DNA of 60,386 nucleotides from Micromonospora sp. MA102 (lineage in GTDB: Bacteria > Actinomycetota > Actinomycetes > Mycobacteriales > Micromonosporaceae), in assembly GCF_025460765.1 (NCBI RefSeq), contig NZ_JAMWEG010000027.1:1-60386 (forward strand). The letters are read 5' to 3'. A program made the translations under genes and the position numbers. Below, piece after piece: positions 53,881 through 60,386 of this stretch; the first letter of the stretch is position 1, and each line of letters begins with the position of its first letter. Below the pieces are notes generated by a model. The model worked only from the letters and a program-made list of their open reading frames with translations. It was not told the origin of the DNA and did not search any database.

Positions 53881-54699
53881 TCAGCCGGCCGTCCGGTCGT
53901 GCCGGGCGACGCCGCCGAACGCCCCGAACCGCTCGGGGTGCTCGTCCACGTCGGACGGCGAGTCGGGCCGCCACAGCGGCATGTGCACGACGCCCGGTTC
54001 GAGCACCGTCCAGTCGCCGAAGAAGCCGGTGATCTCGGCGCGCGAGCGCAGGGTGATCTCGGTGGCGGTACGCGCCGACAACCGCTGCGCGTCGAGCATC
54101 TCCTGCGGCTGGTCCTCGAAGGTCGAGTGCGAGATGACCAGGAAGCTGCCGGGCGCCGCGGCGGCCCGCAGGGTGGCCAGGATGTCGCCCGGCCGGTCCT
54201 CGTCGGGGATGAAGTGCACCACCCCGGCGAGCAGGATGCCGACCGGGCGCTCGAAGTCGATCAGGCCGCTGGCCCGGGCCTGGTCGAGGATCAGCTTCGG
54301 CTCCCGCAGGTCGGCCAGCAGCGCGGTGGCCCGCTCGTTGCCCGCGAGCAGCTCCCGGCTGTGCGCCACGGCGACCGGGTCGATGTCGACGTACACGATC
54401 CGGGCCTCCGGGTTGGCCGCCTGGGCCACCTCGTGCACGTTGCCGACCGTGGGGATCCCCGAGCCGATGTCGAGGAACTGGTCGATGCCGGCGTCGAGCA
54501 GCACCCGGACGGCCCGGCGCAGGAACTCCCGCCCGGAACGCATGGTGGCCGCCAGGTTCGGCGTCATGGCGGCGATCTGCTCGGCGAGCTGCCGGTCGAT
54601 CTCGAAGTTGTGCGCGCCGCCGAGGAAGTAGTCGTAGACCCGGGCGGCGCTGGGCCGGCTCAGGTCGATCTCGGCGGGAAGTCCGTCCGGCGTCTGCAT
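53881..54699 (-). CDS. DUF574 SAM-dependent methyltransferase
   Basis: A 272-residue protein of an actinobacteria-specific family. The N-terminal SAARVYDYFLGGAHNFEIDR is the family hallmark; the SAM site is FLDIGSGIPTVGNVHE and VYVDIDPVAV. Members are numerous per genome and of unknown substrate. The ATG at 54699 fits the family start. It precedes, and is probably co-transcribed with, the c-di-GMP protein. Confidence 0.93.
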   Translation of the reverse strand: MQTPDGLPAEIDLSRPSAARVYDYFLGGAHNFEIDRQLAEQIAAMTPNLAATMRSGREFLRRAVRVLLDAGIDQFLDIGSGIPTVGNVHEVAQAANPEARIVYVDIDPVAVAHSRELLAGNERATALLADLREPKLILDQARASGLIDFERPVGILLAGVVHFIPDEDRPGDILATLRAAAAPGSFLVISHSTFEDQPQEMLDAQRLSARTATEITLRSRAEITGFFGDWTVLEPGVVHMPLWRPDSPSDVDEHPERFGAFGGVARHDRTAG

Positions 54700-54835
54700 C
54701 GCTCGGTCCCCCAGGTCGTCGCCGCGCGGGCAGCCCGGCGACCGGGCCGACCCGCGGCATGGTGTGGTCCACACCACTCTAGGCGGGCACACCCGCGAAC
54801 GGGAGATCCACTTTCGACCGTGGGCCCGGCCGCCG

Positions 54836-56041
54836 TCAGCCCGCCGACTCCAGCAGCAGCGAGATGCCCTGCCCGACGCCGATGCACATGGTCGCCAGGG
54901 CCCGCCGGCCGCCCCGGCGGCGCAGCTCCAGCGCGGCGGTGAGGGCCAGCCGGGCGCCGCTGGCGCCGAGCGGGTGGCCGAGCGCGATGGCCCCGCCGTT
55001 CGGGTTGACGTGCTCGGCGTCCTCGGGCAACCCCAGCTCGCGCAGCACCGCCACCGACTGGGCGGCGAACGCCTCGTTCAGCTCGATCACGTCGAGGTCG
55101 GCCAGGCCGAGGCCCTGCCGGTCGAGCAGCTTGCGGGTGGCCGGAACCGGCCCGATGCCCATGACCCGCGGCGGTACGCCGGCCGCCGCCGCCCCGCGTA
55201 CCCGGGCCAGCGGGGTGAGGCCGTAGCGCTCGACGGCCGCCGCGGAGGCGACCAGCAGGGCGACCGCGCCGTCGTTCACGCCGGAGGAGTTGCCGGCGGT
55301 CACCGTGCCGCCCTCGCGGAACGGGGTGGGCAGCGCGGCGAGCTTCTCCAGCGAGGTCTCCCGCGGGTGCTCGTCGACCTCGACCAGCTTCGTCTCCCGC
55401 TTGCCGGCCGGCACGGTCACCGGCACGATCTCCTCGGCCAGCCGGCCGTCGGCCTGCGCCTTGGCGGCCCGCTGCTGGGAGCGGAACGCGAACTCGTCCT
55501 GCGCGGCCCGGTCGACGCCGAAGTCCGCGGCGACGTTCTCGGCCGTCTCCGGCATCGAGTCGATGCCCCAGCCCTTCTTCATGAGCGGGTTCACCAGCCG
55601 CCAGCCGATGGTGGTGTCGTACACCTCGGCGGTGCGGGCGTACGGGGTGGTCGCCTTCGGCATCACGAACGGCGCCCGGCTCATGCTTTCCACCCCGCCG
55701 GCCACCAGCAGGTCGGCTTCCCCGGCCACGACGGCGCGGGCGGCGGTGGCGAGGGCGTCCAGGCCGGAGCCGCAGAGCCGGTTGACCGTGCTGCCCGGCA
55801 CCTCCTCCGGCAGCCCGCCGAGCAGCGCCGCCATCCGGGCCACGTTGCGGTTGTCCTCGCCCGCCTGGTTGGCGCAGCCCAGGATCACGTCGTCGGTGCG
55901 GGCCCAGTCCACCGAGGGGTGGCGGGCGACCATCTCGCGGATCACGTGCGCGGCCAGGTCGTCGGGGCGGACCCCGGCGAGGGCGCCGGCGTACCGGCCG
56001 ATCGGGGTGCGGACACCGGCCACGAGGTATGCGACGGTCAT
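54836..56041 (-). CDS. Acetyl-CoA C-acyltransferase (thiolase)
   Basis: A 401-residue degradative-type thiolase. Catalytic Cys is in NRLCGSGLDAL, the second active-site region is NEAFAAQ, the His in GGAIALGHPLGASGAR and the second Cys in MCIGVGQG. GWRLVNPLMKKGWG resembles PcaF, the beta-ketoadipyl-CoA thiolase, which cleaves to succinyl-CoA and acetyl-CoA; a general beta-oxidation thiolase is possible. Stands alone. Confidence 0.95.
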   Translation of the reverse strand: MTVAYLVAGVRTPIGRYAGALAGVRPDDLAAHVIREMVARHPSVDWARTDDVILGCANQAGEDNRNVARMAALLGGLPEEVPGSTVNRLCGSGLDALATAARAVVAGEADLLVAGGVESMSRAPFVMPKATTPYARTAEVYDTTIGWRLVNPLMKKGWGIDSMPETAENVAADFGVDRAAQDEFAFRSQQRAAKAQADGRLAEEIVPVTVPAGKRETKLVEVDEHPRETSLEKLAALPTPFREGGTVTAGNSSGVNDGAVALLVASAAAVERYGLTPLARVRGAAAAGVPPRVMGIGPVPATRKLLDRQGLGLADLDVIELNEAFAAQSVAVLRELGLPEDAEHVNPNGGAIALGHPLGASGARLALTAALELRRRGGRRALATMCIGVGQGISLLLESAG

Positions 56042-56150
56042 CGGCGCTCAGTCCTTCGGGGGGTGGACGGGGGTGGTGAGGGGTCGCCCGCCGGGTCGCG
56101 GGGACGCCCGGCGCCAGGATATCCACGCCCGGAACGGATAGGTTGGCCGC

Positions 56151-57116
56151 ATGGCCCGGGCCCAGTTCAGCGCAGAGACCGCCGGCGGCGGCGCGTTCGT
56201 CCGCCAGCCCAACCGGTTCACCGGTCGGGTCACCCCGCACTCCACCTCCCCGGAGGGCGGCGGCCCCGACGACCAGGGCCGCTGGCCGTTGGAGGCGGGC
56301 CGCTACCGGCTGGTCTGGTGCCGGGCCTGCCCGTGGGCGCACCGGGCCCGGATCGTGCGCGGCCTCCTCGGGCTCGACGAGGTGATCTCGCTGGGCACGG
56401 TCGACCCGATCCGGGACGAGCGGGGCTGGCGGTTCAGCCTCGACCAGGACGGCTTCGACCCGGTGCTCGGCATCGGGTTCCTCAGCGACGCGTACCTGGC
56501 CACCGACCCCGACTACACCGGCCGGGTGACCGTGCCGGCGCTGGTCGACACGCTGACCGGCCGGGTGGTCACCAACGACTACCCGCAGCTCACCCTCGAC
56601 TTCTCCACCGAGTGGCGGCGGTTCCACAAGCCGGGCGCGCCGGATCTCTACCCGGTCGAGCTGCGGCCCGGGATGGACGCGCTCATGGCGGAGATCCACC
56701 GGGACGTCAACAACGGTGTCTACCGGTGCGGCTTCGCCACCTCGCAGGAGGCCTACGACGAGGCGTACACGGCGCTGTTCGCCCGGCTGGACGCGCTGTC
56801 GGAGCGGCTGTCCGGGCAGCGCTACCTGATGGGCGAGCGGATCACCGAGGCCGACGTGCGGCTGTTCACCACGCTTGTCCGCTTCGACGTGGCGTACCAC
56901 GGGCACTTCAAGTGCAACCGGCAGAAGCTGACCGAGATGCCGGTGCTCTGGGCGTACGCCCGGGACCTGTTCCAGACGCCGGGGTTCGGCGAGACGGTCG
57001 ACTTCGACCACATCAAGCGGCACTACTACGCCACCCACGAGATGATCAACCCGACCCGGATCGTGCCGCTCGGTCCCGACCTGTCCGGCTGGACCACGCC
57101 GCACGGGCGTGGCTGA
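56151..57116 (+). CDS. Glutathionyl-hydroquinone-reductase-like (Xi-class GST) protein
   Basis: A 321-residue protein with the Xi-class active-site Cys in WCRACPWAHR. The C-terminal domain has GERITEADVRLFTTLVRFD and the conserved FKCNR. These enzymes remove thiol adducts from hydroquinones. Actinobacteria have mycothiol, not glutathione, so the thiol partner here is probably mycothiol (inference). Divergent from the thiolase; overlaps the next gene by 8 bp. Confidence 0.93.
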   Translation: MARAQFSAETAGGGAFVRQPNRFTGRVTPHSTSPEGGGPDDQGRWPLEAGRYRLVWCRACPWAHRARIVRGLLGLDEVISLGTVDPIRDERGWRFSLDQDGFDPVLGIGFLSDAYLATDPDYTGRVTVPALVDTLTGRVVTNDYPQLTLDFSTEWRRFHKPGAPDLYPVELRPGMDALMAEIHRDVNNGVYRCGFATSQEAYDEAYTALFARLDALSERLSGQRYLMGERITEADVRLFTTLVRFDVAYHGHFKCNRQKLTEMPVLWAYARDLFQTPGFGETVDFDHIKRHYYATHEMINPTRIVPLGPDLSGWTTPHGRG

Positions 57117-57744
57117 CCCCGGCGTCCTCCGGGCCGCCGCCGCGTCCGCCGCCGCCGGCTGCGTCGTGGCCGGTGCGGTCGCCGTGACGGTCGCCGTGGC
57201 CGCCGGTCCCGGCCCGGGCCTGACCGGGTACGTCAGCGAGGCCGGCGTCGCCGACAGCGCGTACGCCGGGGCGTACCGGATCGGGGTGTTCGCCCTGGCG
57301 GCGGCGCTGCTGCTGCTCGCCGCGGCGCTGCCACCGGCGCTGCGGGCCGCGGCCGGGCTGCTCGTGGCCGGCGCGGCCGGCACGGCGCTCTCCGGGGCGG
57401 TGACCTGCTCCACCGGCTGCCCGCTGCCGCCGTTCGAGGCCGCCACGGTGGCCGACCTGGTGCACGGCGGCGCGAGCATCGGGGCCACCGCCGCCGTGGT
57501 CTTCGCCATGCTGGCGGTGGTCCTGCAGCCGGCGGCGGGGCGGGCGCTGCGCCGGGTCGCCGGCGTGGGCGCGGCCCTGGCGCTGCCGCTGTCCGGGGCG
57601 GTCGGGCTGGCGATGCTGCTGGTCGGGCGCGGCGGCCTGGTCGGGGTGCTGGAGCGGCTGCTGCTCGCCGTGGCCGCCGCGTGGGGTCTGGCCACCGCGG
57701 CGGTGCTGGGCCTGGCGCACCGCCGACCGGAACCGCCCCTGTAA
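57109..57744 (+). CDS. DUF998-like membrane protein
   Basis: A 211-residue protein with five to six membrane helices. The loop CSTGCPLPPFE, with two Cys, followed by VADLVHGGASIGATAA is typical of DUF998. Function unknown. GTG start overlaps the hydroquinone-reductase-like gene. Confidence 0.8.
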   Translation: MADPGVLRAAAASAAAGCVVAGAVAVTVAVAAGPGPGLTGYVSEAGVADSAYAGAYRIGVFALAAALLLLAAALPPALRAAAGLLVAGAAGTALSGAVTCSTGCPLPPFEAATVADLVHGGASIGATAAVVFAMLAVVLQPAAGRALRRVAGVGAALALPLSGAVGLAMLLVGRGGLVGVLERLLLAVAAAWGLATAAVLGLAHRRPEPPL

Positions 57745-57805
57745 GGATCGTCACGCCCATCGCTCCTTCCAGCTGGGAGCCGCCTGGGAGTAGCGTCGGC
57801 AGGCG

Positions 57806-57895
57806 ATGACCAATGTCTGGCACCTCACCGTGCGCCTGTACGTCGACCTCCGACTGCAGGCCAGCGGCATCTGTCCGGCGCAGCCGCTCTCCTGA
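57806..57895 (+). CDS. Short Cys-containing leader peptide
   Basis: A 29-residue peptide, MTNVWHLTVRLYVDLRLQ followed by ASGIC and seven more residues. It matches the actinobacterial putative leader-peptide pattern W-H-L-T-x-R-x-x-V-D-L-R with a late Cys. Such peptides precede sulfur-uptake and cysteine-related genes and are thought to regulate them by attenuation on Cys codons. The stop lies 42 bp before the symporter ATG. A TAGCGT hexamer 10 bp upstream may be a -10 box. Confidence 0.75.
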   Translation: MTNVWHLTVRLYVDLRLQASGICPAQPLS

Positions 57896-57937
57896 CGCTG
57901 CCCCGTTCACCCTCCACCAGACCTTGGACAGATCCCC

Positions 57938-59230
57938 ATGGCTTCCGCCCTGCGCAAGATCCCCTTTTCCGTGCAGATCCTGCTCGGCCTCGTCCTCGGC
58001 GTGGCGCTCGGCTTCCTCGCCCGCGCCAACGACCTCGCCTGGCTGACCAGCACCCTCGACACCGTCGGCGGCCTCTTCGTCCAGCTGCTCAAGCTGGCCG
58101 TGCCGCCGCTGGTCTTCACCGCCATCGTGGTCAGCGTGGTCAGCCTGCGCGGCGTGGCCAACGCCGCCCGGCTGGCGCTCAAGACGCTGCTCTGGTTCGG
58201 CATCACCGCGCTGGTCTCGGTCGGGATCGGCATCGGCCTCGGCCTGCTCACCAACCCGGGCAAGGGCGTCACCCTCGACCTGGCCGGGGCCGCCGCGCCG
58301 AAGAAGACCGGCTCCTGGACGGACTTCCTCACCGGCATCGTGCCCACCAACCCGGTCGGCGCGTTCGTCGAGGGCAACGTCCTCCAGATCGTCTTCCTCG
58401 CCCTGGTCATCGGCGCCGCCGCGCTGCTCATCGGTGAGGCCGCCGAACCGTTCGTCAGCCTCAACCGCTCGGTGCTGGCCATCGTGCAGAAGGCGCTCTG
58501 GTGGGTCATCCGGCTCGCCCCGATCGGCACCCTCGGCCTCATCGGCAACGCCGTCGCCTCGTACGGCTGGGACCTGCTGGCCCCGCTCGCGAAGTTCACC
58601 AGCGCCGTCTACGTCGGCTGCGCCATCGTGCTGTTCGTGGTCTACCCGGTGGTGCTCATCGCCGCCGGCCGGCTCAACCCGCTGCGGTTCTTCGCCGGCG
58701 CCTGGCCCGCCATCGAGCTGGCCTTCGTGTCCCGCTCCTCGGTGGGCACCATGCCGGTGACCCAGCGCTCGGTCGAGCGCCTCGGCGTCCCCCGCGAGTA
58801 CGCCTCCTTCGCCGTGCCGTTCGGCGCCACCACGAAGATGGACGGCTGCGCGGCCATCTACCCGGCCCTCGCCGCGATCTTCGTGGCGCAGGTCTTCGGG
58901 GTGCACCTGGGCGTCACCGACTACCTGCTGATCGCCTTCGTCTCGGTCGTCGGCTCCGCCGCCACGGCCGGCCTGACCGGCGCGATCGTCATGCTCACCC
59001 TGACCCTCAGCACGCTGGGCCTGCCGCTGGCCGGCGCCGGCCTGCTGCTGGCCATCGACCCGATCCTGGACATGATCCGCACCGCCACCAACGTGGCCGG
59101 CCAGGCCCTGGTGCCGACCGTCGTGGCCGCCCGCGAGGGCACCCTGGACCGGGCCGCGTACGAGTCGGCGGGCAAGCGCGACCTCATCGACGCTCCGGAG
59201 AGTGAGCAGCTCACCCCCGTGGCCGCCTGA
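57938..59230 (+). CDS. Dicarboxylate/amino acid:cation symporter (likely cystine/amino acid)
   Basis: A 430-residue DAACS-family protein with eight helices plus re-entrant loops. The serine-rich hairpin FVSRSSVGTMP, the cation/substrate segment FGATTKMDGCAAIYP and GLPLAGAGLLLAIDPILDMIRT are clear. Family members import C4-dicarboxylates, glutamate, serine or cystine; the cysteine-leader upstream favours cystine. The leader-gene spacing and weak ribosome-binding site fit attenuation control. Ends in a UUCG terminator. Confidence 0.94.
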   Translation: MASALRKIPFSVQILLGLVLGVALGFLARANDLAWLTSTLDTVGGLFVQLLKLAVPPLVFTAIVVSVVSLRGVANAARLALKTLLWFGITALVSVGIGIGLGLLTNPGKGVTLDLAGAAAPKKTGSWTDFLTGIVPTNPVGAFVEGNVLQIVFLALVIGAAALLIGEAAEPFVSLNRSVLAIVQKALWWVIRLAPIGTLGLIGNAVASYGWDLLAPLAKFTSAVYVGCAIVLFVVYPVVLIAAGRLNPLRFFAGAWPAIELAFVSRSSVGTMPVTQRSVERLGVPREYASFAVPFGATTKMDGCAAIYPALAAIFVAQVFGVHLGVTDYLLIAFVSVVGSAATAGLTGAIVMLTLTLSTLGLPLAGAGLLLAIDPILDMIRTATNVAGQALVPTVVAAREGTLDRAAYESAGKRDLIDAPESEQLTPVAA

Positions 59231-59240
59231 GCATCCGATC

Positions 59241-59270
59241 TCGGGGGGAGGGCTTCGGCCCTCCCCCCGA
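59241..59270 (+). terminator. UUCG-tetraloop terminator
   Basis: A 13-bp perfect stem, TCGGGGGGAGGGC, closing a TTCG loop, starts 10 nt after the symporter stop. It precedes the Old Yellow Enzyme gene by 21 bp, so that gene needs its own promoter or read-through. Confidence 0.85.
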
Positions 59271-59291
59271 CGCCTGTTGAAGGATGACCGT

Positions 59292-60359
59292 ATGAGTGCC
59301 CTGTTCACCCCGCTCACCCTGCGCGGCGTCACCCTGCCCAACCGGGTGGCGCTCGCCCCCATGTGCCAGTACAGCGCCGGGCCGGACGGCCTGCCCACCG
59401 ACTGGCACCGCGTCCACCTCGGCTCCCGCGCGGTCGGCGGCGCCGGACTGATCATCACCGAGGCGACCGCCGTGGTCCCCGAGGGCCGGATCAGCCCCCA
59501 GGACACCGGGCTCTGGTCCGACGCGCACGCCGAGGCGTGGCGGCCGATCACCGCGTTCATCACCGCGCAGGGGTCGGTGCCGGCCGTGCAGCTCGCGCAC
59601 GCCGGGTTCAAGGCGTCCACGTACCGGCCGTGGGCCGAGCGCCGGGGCGGCGTCCCGGACGCCGAGGGCGGCTGGAGCCCGGTCGGCCCCGGCGCCGAGC
59701 CGTTCCTGCCGGACTACCGCACCCCCACCGCGCTCGACGAGGCCGGCATCGCCGGGGTGGTCGAGGCGTTCGCCACCGCCGCCCGCCGGGCCCTCGACGC
59801 CGGCTTCGCCGCCGTGGAGATCCACGCCGCGCACGGCTACCTGCTGCACGAGTTCCTCTCCCCGCTCACCAACCACCGCACCGACGGCTACGGCGGCGAC
59901 CGCGCTGGCCGGATGCGCCTGACCCTGGAGGTGGCCCGGGCGGTCCGCGCCGCGGTCGGCGAGGCCGTGCCGGTGCTCACCCGGATCTCCGCCACCGACT
60001 GGGTGGACGGCGGCTGGACCGTAGAGGACAGCGTGGTGCTCGCCGGCGAGCTGGCCGCCGCCGGCGTCGACCTGGTGGACACCTCCTCCGGCGGCGCCGC
60101 CGCCCGGGCGAGCATCCCGGTCGGCCCCGGCTACCAGGTGCCCCTCGCGGCCCGCATCCGCCGCGACGCGGGCGTGCCGACCGGCGCCGTCGGCCTGATC
60201 GTGGAGCCTGAGCAGGCCGAGCAGATCGTTGCGGCCGGCGAGGCCGACCTGGTCCTCCTCGGCCGCGAACTCCTCCGCGACCCGTACTGGCCGCACCGCG
60301 CCGCCGCCAAACTGACCCAGCCCCCCACCTGGCCCCACCAGTACACCCGCGCCTTCTAA
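59292..60359 (+). CDS. Old Yellow Enzyme family NADH:flavin oxidoreductase (YqjM-like)
   Basis: A 355-residue FMN-containing TIM barrel. MCQYSA near the N-terminus, EIHAAHGYLLHEFLSPLTNHRTDGYGG and the C-terminal LGRELLRDPYWPH match the thermophilic-like/YqjM branch. These reduce C=C bonds of enals, enones and nitro compounds with NAD(P)H. The ATG at 59292 has AAGGA upstream. Confidence 0.95.
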   Translation: MSALFTPLTLRGVTLPNRVALAPMCQYSAGPDGLPTDWHRVHLGSRAVGGAGLIITEATAVVPEGRISPQDTGLWSDAHAEAWRPITAFITAQGSVPAVQLAHAGFKASTYRPWAERRGGVPDAEGGWSPVGPGAEPFLPDYRTPTALDEAGIAGVVEAFATAARRALDAGFAAVEIHAAHGYLLHEFLSPLTNHRTDGYGGDRAGRMRLTLEVARAVRAAVGEAVPVLTRISATDWVDGGWTVEDSVVLAGELAAAGVDLVDTSSGGAAARASIPVGPGYQVPLAARIRRDAGVPTGAVGLIVEPEQAEQIVAAGEADLVLLGRELLRDPYWPHRAAAKLTQPPTWPHQYTRAF

Positions 60360-60386
60360 CCCGCCCACCACCCACCACCCGCCCCC

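Overview
The window is high-GC actinobacterial DNA, most likely from Micromonospora or a close Micromonosporaceae relative. The evidence is strong GC bias at third codon positions, frequent GTG starts, many ATGA/GTGA stop-start overlaps, an actinobacterial-type F420/mycothiol gene complement, and the gene order of the translation cluster. No rRNA, tRNA, CRISPR array, transposase or phage gene was seen.

Region 1 (about 0.06-25 kb) is a core translation and RNA-metabolism block on the minus strand. In transcription order it runs rimP, nusA, ylxR, infB, a TRM11-like methyltransferase, a DUF503 gene, rbfA, a DHH phosphoesterase, two small membrane genes, a MATE exporter, truB, ribF, rpsO, pnp, an M16 peptidase and dapB, and ends at a strong hairpin terminator. 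Two things interrupt it. The first is a plus-strand cassette at 8.84-13.39 kb of four paralogous single-pass membrane proteins plus a 99-residue fifth protein that keeps only the cytoplasmic and membrane part. I recognise no characterised family here, and this is the best candidate for an undescribed system. The second is a decayed P-loop kinase gene ending against a palindromic repeat at 14.85 kb; a truncated copy of the same repeat opens the window.

Region 2 (25-33.4 kb) is mixed: a lipoprotein plus a ferritin-like DUF4439 protein; a PadR regulator with a palindromic operator-like site ahead of an ABC exporter; an F420-type nitroreductase; a nucleotidyltransferase-like protein; a VIT-family membrane protein; map; and a STAS anti-anti-sigma protein. 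The STAS gene converges on a roughly 1220-residue hybrid protein (33.4-37.0 kb) that combines histidine kinase, receiver, SpoIIE phosphatase and an anti-sigma-type ATPase.

Region 3 (37.1-41.4 kb) is a minus-strand gamma-glutamyl polyamine/GABA-type catabolic operon: glutamine-synthetase-like ligase, aldehyde dehydrogenase, SDR and class-I amidotransferase hydrolase. An APC permease that would fit this pathway lies at 48.5-50.0 kb on the same strand. Between them are about 7 kb of accessory genes: a non-canonical inositol-phosphatase-like protein, a methyltransferase, DUF1801, SnoaL-like, a NarL two-component pair, DUF418, a 5'-truncated flavin-oxidase remnant and a DinB protein.

Region 4 (50.3-60.4 kb) holds an MBL-fold hydrolase, DUF456, a PAS-GGDEF-EAL cyclic-di-GMP protein, a DUF574 methyltransferase, a thiolase, a glutathionyl-hydroquinone-reductase-like protein and a DUF998-like membrane protein. 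It ends with a 29-codon leader peptide ahead of a dicarboxylate/cystine-type symporter, a UUCG terminator, and an Old Yellow Enzyme.
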